From the NCBI RefSeq assembly GCF_900199185.1, contig NZ_OBMI01000003.1:372001-436000 (forward strand): 64,000 bases of DNA, given 5' to 3'. The notes under the pieces are model-generated. The model was given only the letters and a program-made list of their open reading frames with translations, was not told where the DNA came from and made no database searches. The stretch is from Sphingomonas guangdongensis. Its GTDB lineage: Bacteria > Pseudomonadota > Alphaproteobacteria > Sphingomonadales > Sphingomonadaceae. The first letter of the stretch is position 1. Every line of letters starts with the position of its first letter. Position numbers and translations under genes: made by a program. Below, piece after piece: positions 59,894 through 64,000 of the stretch.

Positions 59894-61213
59894 TCAGTCA
59901 GGGCGCTCGTCGTTCTGACGGAGCGCTTCGCCGGCGAGATAGAGCGATCCGAGGATGGCGACTGATCCCGCCGGACGCTGCGCCACGGCGTGGAGCGCCG
60001 CCGGCAGGTCTGTCGCCACGTCCGATTCGATCCCGAGCGATCGGCCGAGCGCCGCTAGGCTCGCCGGCGCGTGGTGATCATGATCGGGGACCGGAACGGC
60101 GGTCAGCGAGGCGGCTTGCGGCGCGATCGGTGCGAGGAATCCGGCCGCGTCCTTGTTGGCGAGCATGCCGAGGATCAGGTGCAAGGGCTCGGCGGTCGTC
60201 TCTGCCAGCGCGGCGGCAACCGCCGCGGCGGCGGCCGGATTGTGTCCGCCGTCCAGCCACACCGCGGTACCCGCCGGCACCAGATCGACGAGCGGACCCG
60301 GCGACAAGCGCTGCATCCTGGCCGGCCAGCGAGCGGCAAGGGCAGCCGCCTTCATCGCTTGTTGCGATACCGGGACCCGGTCCTGCGACCGTAGCATCGC
60401 GACCGCCAGCGCCAGGTTCCCGACCTGGTGCTCGCCATGGAGCGCCGGCCACGCGGTCATGAACGTGCCCGATCCCGCCGGCCAGTCGTGGAAGACCTTG
60501 GCCAGCGTGGCGTTCGCCCCGTGGCCCCAGTCGGTGCCATGGACGCGGATCGGCGCGCCGGCGGCCATGGCGACGCGGCCGACCACGTCGTTGACTTCGT
60601 CGCCATAGTCGAGCGTCACCAGCGGCCGTCCGGGCTTCGCGATGCCCGCCTTCTCGCGCGCGATCGCGTCGATCGTGTTGCCGAGGAACGCCTGGTGGTC
60701 GATTCCGAGCTGCGCGATCCCGCACGCCGCCGGATTGACGACGATGTTGGTCGCGTCGAGCCGCCCGCCGAGCCCAACCTCGATCACGCACGCGTCGGCC
60801 GGCACCTCGGCGAAGGCCAGAAAGGCGGCGGCGGTGGTGACCTCGAAGAAGCTCGCGCCGAGGTCCCCGGCGATGTCGAGGACACGCGCGAGGAGCGGCG
60901 CCAGCGCGGCATCCTCGATCAGCGTGCCCGCCATTCGGATCCGCTCGTTGAACCGGACGAGATGGGGCGAGGTATAGGCGTGGACTCCATACCCTTCCGC
61001 CTCCAGCGCGGCGCGAAGGAAGGCGCAGGTCGATCCCTTGCCGTTGGTTCCGGCAACGTGGAACACCGGCGGCAGGCGTCGCTCCGGGTTGCCCAGCCGG
61101 TCGCACAACGCCTGGATGCGGGAGAGCCCAAGCACGTCGGCCCCCGGCGACAGCGCGGTCAGCCGATCGAGCTGTGCCTGCACGGCCGGATCAGTGGATC
61201 GCGCGTGATCCAT
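59894..61213 (-). CDS. folC: Bifunctional folylpolyglutamate synthase / dihydrofolate synthase
   Basis: Mur-ligase-type enzyme of 439 aa that adds Glu to dihydropteroate and folates. P-loop VAGTNGKGSTCAFLRAALEAEGY, then YTSPHLVRFNERIRMAG, VIEVGLGGRLDATNIV, GIAQLGIDHQAFLGNTIDAIAREKAGI and the C-terminal WLDGGHNPAAAAAV. The start is the ATG at 61213. Follows accD by 10 bp on the same strand, the usual sphingomonad order. Confidence 0.96.
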   Translation of the reverse strand: MDHARSTDPAVQAQLDRLTALSPGADVLGLSRIQALCDRLGNPERRLPPVFHVAGTNGKGSTCAFLRAALEAEGYGVHAYTSPHLVRFNERIRMAGTLIEDAALAPLLARVLDIAGDLGASFFEVTTAAAFLAFAEVPADACVIEVGLGGRLDATNIVVNPAACGIAQLGIDHQAFLGNTIDAIAREKAGIAKPGRPLVTLDYGDEVNDVVGRVAMAAGAPIRVHGTDWGHGANATLAKVFHDWPAGSGTFMTAWPALHGEHQVGNLALAVAMLRSQDRVPVSQQAMKAAALAARWPARMQRLSPGPLVDLVPAGTAVWLDGGHNPAAAAAVAAALAETTAEPLHLILGMLANKDAAGFLAPIAPQAASLTAVPVPDHDHHAPASLAALGRSLGIESDVATDLPAALHAVAQRPAGSVAILGSLYLAGEALRQNDERPD

Positions 61214-61223
61214 GCCCCGGCGC

Positions 61224-62078
61224 TCAGGCGGCCTTTCGCTCCGTGCAGAGGAAGGCGGCAAGGCGGCCGAGCGTTTCCTTCAGCTCGCGGCGATGCGTCA
61301 CCATGTCGATCAGGCCGTGGTCGCGGTAGTATTCGCTCGTCTGGAAGTCGTCGGGCAGCTTTTCGCGAATGGTGTTCTCGATCACGCGTCGGCCGGTGAA
61401 GGCGAGCGTCGCGCGCGGCTCCGCGATCTGGACGTCGCCCAGCATCGCATAGGCCGCCATCACCCCGCCGGAGGTCGGATCGGTCAGCACGACGATGTAG
61501 GGCAGGCCGGCGTCATGCAGCATCTCGATCGCCACGGTGCTGCGCGGCATCTGCATGAGCGACAGGATGCCTTCCTGCATGCGCGCGCCGCCGCTCGCGG
61601 TGAAAACGATGAAAGGCGCGTTCTCGCGAATCGCCGCCTCGCACCCCGCGACGAACGCCTCGCCGACCGCCTGGCCCATGGAGCCGCCCATGAAGGCGAA
61701 GTCTTGCACGCCGATCACCGCCCGATGACCGTCGATGGTGCCGACCGCGTTGACGAAGGCGTCCTGCTCGCCCGTCTGCGCGCGCGCCGCCTTCAGCCGG
61801 TCGGCATAGCGCTTCGAATCACGGAACCTCAGCGGATCTTCCGGCACCTTTGGGCTCGGCAGCGTCCGCCAGGAACCCGCATCGAAATGGTATTCGAAGC
61901 GCAGCCGCGGCCCGATCCGCTCATGATGCTCGCACTTGGGGCAGACGTGGAGGTTTTCCTCCAGCTCCTTCACGAACACCATCTGCCCGCAGCCCTTGCA
62001 CTTGTGCCACAGGTTGTCGGGGGTCTCGCGCTTGGCGGCGAACGGGATCGCGTTGCGGACGCGGTCGAGCCAGCTCAT
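61224..62078 (-). CDS. accD: Acetyl-CoA carboxylase carboxyltransferase, beta subunit
   Basis: Carboxyltransferase beta subunit, 284 aa, making malonyl-CoA with AccA. The N-terminal zinc ribbon has Cys27, Cys30, Cys46 and Cys49 (WHKCKGCGQM and VCPKCEHH). The crotonase-like core includes FMGGSMGQAVGEAFVAGCE and VVLTDPTSGGVMAAYAMLGD. Its start overlaps the trpA stop by 4 bp (ATGA). Confidence 0.97.
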   Translation of the reverse strand: MSWLDRVRNAIPFAAKRETPDNLWHKCKGCGQMVFVKELEENLHVCPKCEHHERIGPRLRFEYHFDAGSWRTLPSPKVPEDPLRFRDSKRYADRLKAARAQTGEQDAFVNAVGTIDGHRAVIGVQDFAFMGGSMGQAVGEAFVAGCEAAIRENAPFIVFTASGGARMQEGILSLMQMPRSTVAIEMLHDAGLPYIVVLTDPTSGGVMAAYAMLGDVQIAEPRATLAFTGRRVIENTIREKLPDDFQTSEYYRDHGLIDMVTHRRELKETLGRLAAFLCTERKAA

Positions 62079-62875
62079 GCTGCTTGGTCCTTGGTTGCGC
62101 CGCGCACCGCGGCGGAAAGGGTTGCTACATAGGCGCGGACCGGCTCGGCGGCGGCTGCACCATGCTGCGCGACCAGATCGACGATTGCCGAGCCGACGAC
62201 GACGCCGTCGGCGACGCGCGCGACCTCGGCGGCTTGTGCGGGCGTGCGGATGCCGAAGCCGACCGCGACGGGCAGGTCGGTCGACGCCTTCAGTCGCGCG
62301 ACCGCGTCCGCGATCGACGCCTGTGCGGCCTGCTGCAAGCCGGTGATGCCGGCGACGGAGACGTAGTAGAGGAAGCCGCCTGCGCCCGCGAGCACCGCGG
62401 GCAGGCGGCGCGCATCGGTGGTGGGCGTGGCGAGCCGGATCGATGCGACGCCGGCCCCGCGCAACGCGACGCCGAGCGCGTCGTCTTCCTCGGGCGGCAC
62501 GTCGACGCAGATCACGCCGTCGACACCAGCTTCAGCGCAGGCGGTGGCGAACCAGTCGGGTCCGCGCCGCAGCATCGGATTGGCATAGCCCATCAGCACC
62601 AGCGGCACGCTCGGATGCCGCGCTCGAAAGTCGCGTGCGAGCGCGAACACCTGCGCGGTGGTGATGCCCGCCGCCAGGCTGCGGATGTTCGCCGCCTGGA
62701 TCGCGGGGCCGTCGGCCATCGGGTCGGTGAACGGCATCCCGAGTTCGATCACGTCGGCGCCGCCCGCGACCATCGCGTCGAGGATCGCTGGGGTGGCGGC
62801 GACACTCGGATCGCCGGCGGTGACGAAGGTGACGAGCGCCGGCCCCCTGGTGAACGCCGCGGACAGCCGTGTCAT
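62075..62875 (-). CDS. trpA: Tryptophan synthase alpha subunit
   Basis: TIM-barrel enzyme of 266 aa that splits indole-3-glycerol phosphate to indole and glyceraldehyde 3-phosphate. ALVTFVTAGDPS at the start, VIELGMPFTDPMADGPAIQAAN with the catalytic Glu and Asp, VICVDVPPEEDDAL, FLYYVSVAGITG and VAVGFGIRTPAQA are all family blocks. The ATG at 62875 overlaps the stop of the preceding 64-aa gene (ATGA); a further upstream start is less likely. Confidence 0.96.
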   Translation of the reverse strand: MTRLSAAFTRGPALVTFVTAGDPSVAATPAILDAMVAGGADVIELGMPFTDPMADGPAIQAANIRSLAAGITTAQVFALARDFRARHPSVPLVLMGYANPMLRRGPDWFATACAEAGVDGVICVDVPPEEDDALGVALRGAGVASIRLATPTTDARRLPAVLAGAGGFLYYVSVAGITGLQQAAQASIADAVARLKASTDLPVAVGFGIRTPAQAAEVARVADGVVVGSAIVDLVAQHGAAAAEPVRAYVATLSAAVRGATKDQAA

Positions 62876-63066
62876 CGCCGCAGCCGCCGGCGCCACTGGC
62901 GCGACCAGACGATGGCGATGCTGACCAGGATGACCGCGACGAGTTCGCGCCAGGTGAAGGCCAGCACCCGCCCGTCCGGCATGATGCGGCTGATCACGAA
63001 GCCGAGCCCGACCAGGATCAGCACGAGCGCTGCGACCGACAGGATCGCCTTGATCGACTGCGGCAT
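62872..63066 (-). CDS. 64-residue two-helix membrane protein between trpB and trpA
   Basis: Small protein of 64 aa: one helix at residues 6-26 (AILSVAALVLILVGLGFVI), a second at about 41-55 (LVAVILVSIAIVWSR), and a strongly basic end RQWRRRLRR. Its start overlaps the trpB stop and its stop overlaps the trpA start, each by 4 bp (ATGA), so it sits in the reading chain of trpB and trpA. It has no recognised family. It is probably translated because the overlaps are exact on both sides. Confidence 0.75.
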   Translation of the reverse strand: MPQSIKAILSVAALVLILVGLGFVISRIMPDGRVLAFTWRELVAVILVSIAIVWSRQWRRRLRR

Positions 63067-64000
63067 CAGATCGCGACTCCCAGCGCGTGGGCGACGGTGA
63101 AGATGTCCTTGTCGCCGCGTCCGCACAGGTTGGCGAGGATCACCTTGTCGCGCGGCATCGCCTTCGCGCGGGGCGCAACGGCGGCGATGGCGTGGCTCGG
63201 CTCCAGCGCAGGGATGATTCCCTCCGTCCGGCACAGCAGCTGGAATGCGTCGAGCGCCTCCGTGTCGGTGACGGCCGTGTACTCGACTCGACCGATCTCC
63301 TTCAGCCAGGCGTGCTCGGGGCCGATCCCCGGATAGTCGAGCCCCGCGGAAATCGAGTGCGCCTCCGTGATCTGCCCGTCGTCGTCCTGGAGCAGGTAGG
63401 TGCGGTTGCCGTGGAGCACGCCCGGCACGCCGCCGGCCAGGCTCGCGGCATGCTTGGCGTCCAGTCCTTCGCCAGCCGCCTCGACGCCGAGCATCGCGAC
63501 CTCGGCATCGTCGAGGAACGGGTGGAACAGCCCGATCGCGTTGGACCCGCCGCCGATCGCCGCGACCAGCACGTCCGGAAGCCGACCGGTGCGCGCCAGC
63601 ATCTGCGCGCGCGCCTCGCGCCCGATCACCGACTGGAAGTCGCGGACCAGCTCCGGATAGGGGTGCGGGCCGGCCGCGGTGCCGATGATGTAGAAGGTGT
63701 CGTGGACGTTCGCGACCCAGTCGCGCAGCGCCTCGTTCATCGCATCCTTCAGCGTACCCGCGCCGCTCGCGACGGGGCGGACCTCCGCACCCAGCAGCTT
63801 CATGCGGAACACGTTCGGCTGCTGCCGCTCGACGTCCTTCGCGCCCATGAAGATGGTGCAGGGCAGGCCGAAACGTGCGCAGACGGTCGCGGTCGCGACG
63901 CCGTGCTGGCCCGCACCCGTTTCCGCGATGATCCGGGTCTTGCCCATGCGGCGCGCGAGCAGGATCTGGCCGACGCAATTATTGATCTTGTGCGCGCCGG
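63066..64000 (-). CDS. trpB: Tryptophan synthase beta chain, 3' part only
   Basis: PLP enzyme that joins indole to serine; the N-terminal part lies beyond the right edge of the window. What is visible begins inside [15 protein letters not shown], where Lys of HKINN binds PLP. Further blocks: [55 protein letters not shown] and ALEPSHAIA. The stop overlaps the start of the 64-aa membrane protein gene by 3 bases (ATGA arrangement, 4 bp in all). Confidence 0.96.
   Translation of the reverse strand, partial: GAHKINNCVGQILLARRMGKTRIIAETGAGQHGVATATVCARFGLPCTIFMGAKDVERQQPNVFRMKLLGAEVRPVASGAGTLKDAMNEALRDWVANVHDTFYIIGTAAGPHPYPELVRDFQSVIGREARAQMLARTGRLPDVLVAAIGGGSNAIGLFHPFLDDAEVAMLGVEAAGEGLDAKHAASLAGGVPGVLHGNRTYLLQDDDGQITEAHSISAGLDYPGIGPEHAWLKEIGRVEYTAVTDTEALDAFQLLCRTEGIIPALEPSHAIAAVAPRAKAMPRDKVILANLCGRGDKDIFTVAHALGVAI

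Overview
The window is about 69-70% GC by eye, densely packed, and looks like chromosome of an alphaproteobacterium of the order Sphingomonadales, most likely Sphingomonas or a close relative. Support comes from the gene order trpB-trpA-accD-folC, the trmD-rplS pair, a TorF-type porin, a DUF6628-like protein, and an intergenic palindrome built on CACCCCGGCGCAGGCCGGGG, a repeat type familiar from sphingomonad genomes. Species cannot be read from the sequence. I see no rRNA, tRNA, CRISPR array, transposase or prophage.

Layout. 1-5.2 kb: a carbohydrate locus on the + strand with a CUT1 sugar-binding lipoprotein, two permeases, a GH130-type mannoside phosphorylase/hydrolase and a DUF1861 beta-propeller protein, joined by short overlaps; no ABC ATPase is present. 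5.2-6.7 kb: msrA and a luciferase-like monooxygenase. 6.9-14.5 kb: a gene for a 2,486-residue secreted protein (propeller-like region, five Calx-beta domains, choice-of-anchor I region, ExeM-type nuclease domain, RTX tail), followed after 9 bp by a 47-codon peptide gene with a perfect Shine-Dalgarno sequence. 14.6-17.5 kb: a sialate O-acetylesterase and a TauD-type dioxygenase. 17.5-20.5 kb: an HxlR regulator divergent from an NmrA-type reductase, a glutaredoxin-like protein and a thioredoxin-reductase-like flavoprotein. 20.6-23.2 kb: a serine beta-lactamase-fold hydrolase, then trmD and rplS with a clear terminator. 23.3-28.4 kb: two tandem DUF418 membrane proteins and a dipeptidyl-peptidase IV. 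28.6-31.1 kb: asd, a small membrane protein, a prepilin peptidase and a MarR regulator. 31.2-37.7 kb: tamA-tamB (outer-membrane assembly). 37.7-41.7 kb: a Baeyer-Villiger-type monooxygenase preceded by a striking palindrome, an amine-oxidase-like flavoprotein, a disordered acidic protein and a MaoC hydratase. 41.7-47.8 kb: SleB-type cell-wall hydrolase, NTF2-like proteins, cysK-MFS, an alpha/beta hydrolase. 47.9-53.0 kb: a decayed membrane protein gene, a DUF5872 protein, a UvrD-type helicase, a GFA protein and a TorF-type porin. 53.2-57.5 kb: an MHS transporter coupled to an M20 amidohydrolase, then rsmD and a pseudouridine synthase. 57.6-59.8 kb: a single-domain response regulator, an AmpG-type permease and a DUF6628-like protein. 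59.9-64.0 kb: folC, accD, trpA, a 64-residue membrane protein wedged between trpA and trpB, and the 3' part of trpB, cut by the window edge.

Most of the window is ordinary housekeeping and envelope biology. The parts most worth a second look are the giant secreted nuclease-like protein with its small downstream peptide, the palindrome that covers the ribosome-binding site of the monooxygenase gene, the uncharacterised membrane peptide inside trpBA, and the mannoside locus without an ATPase.
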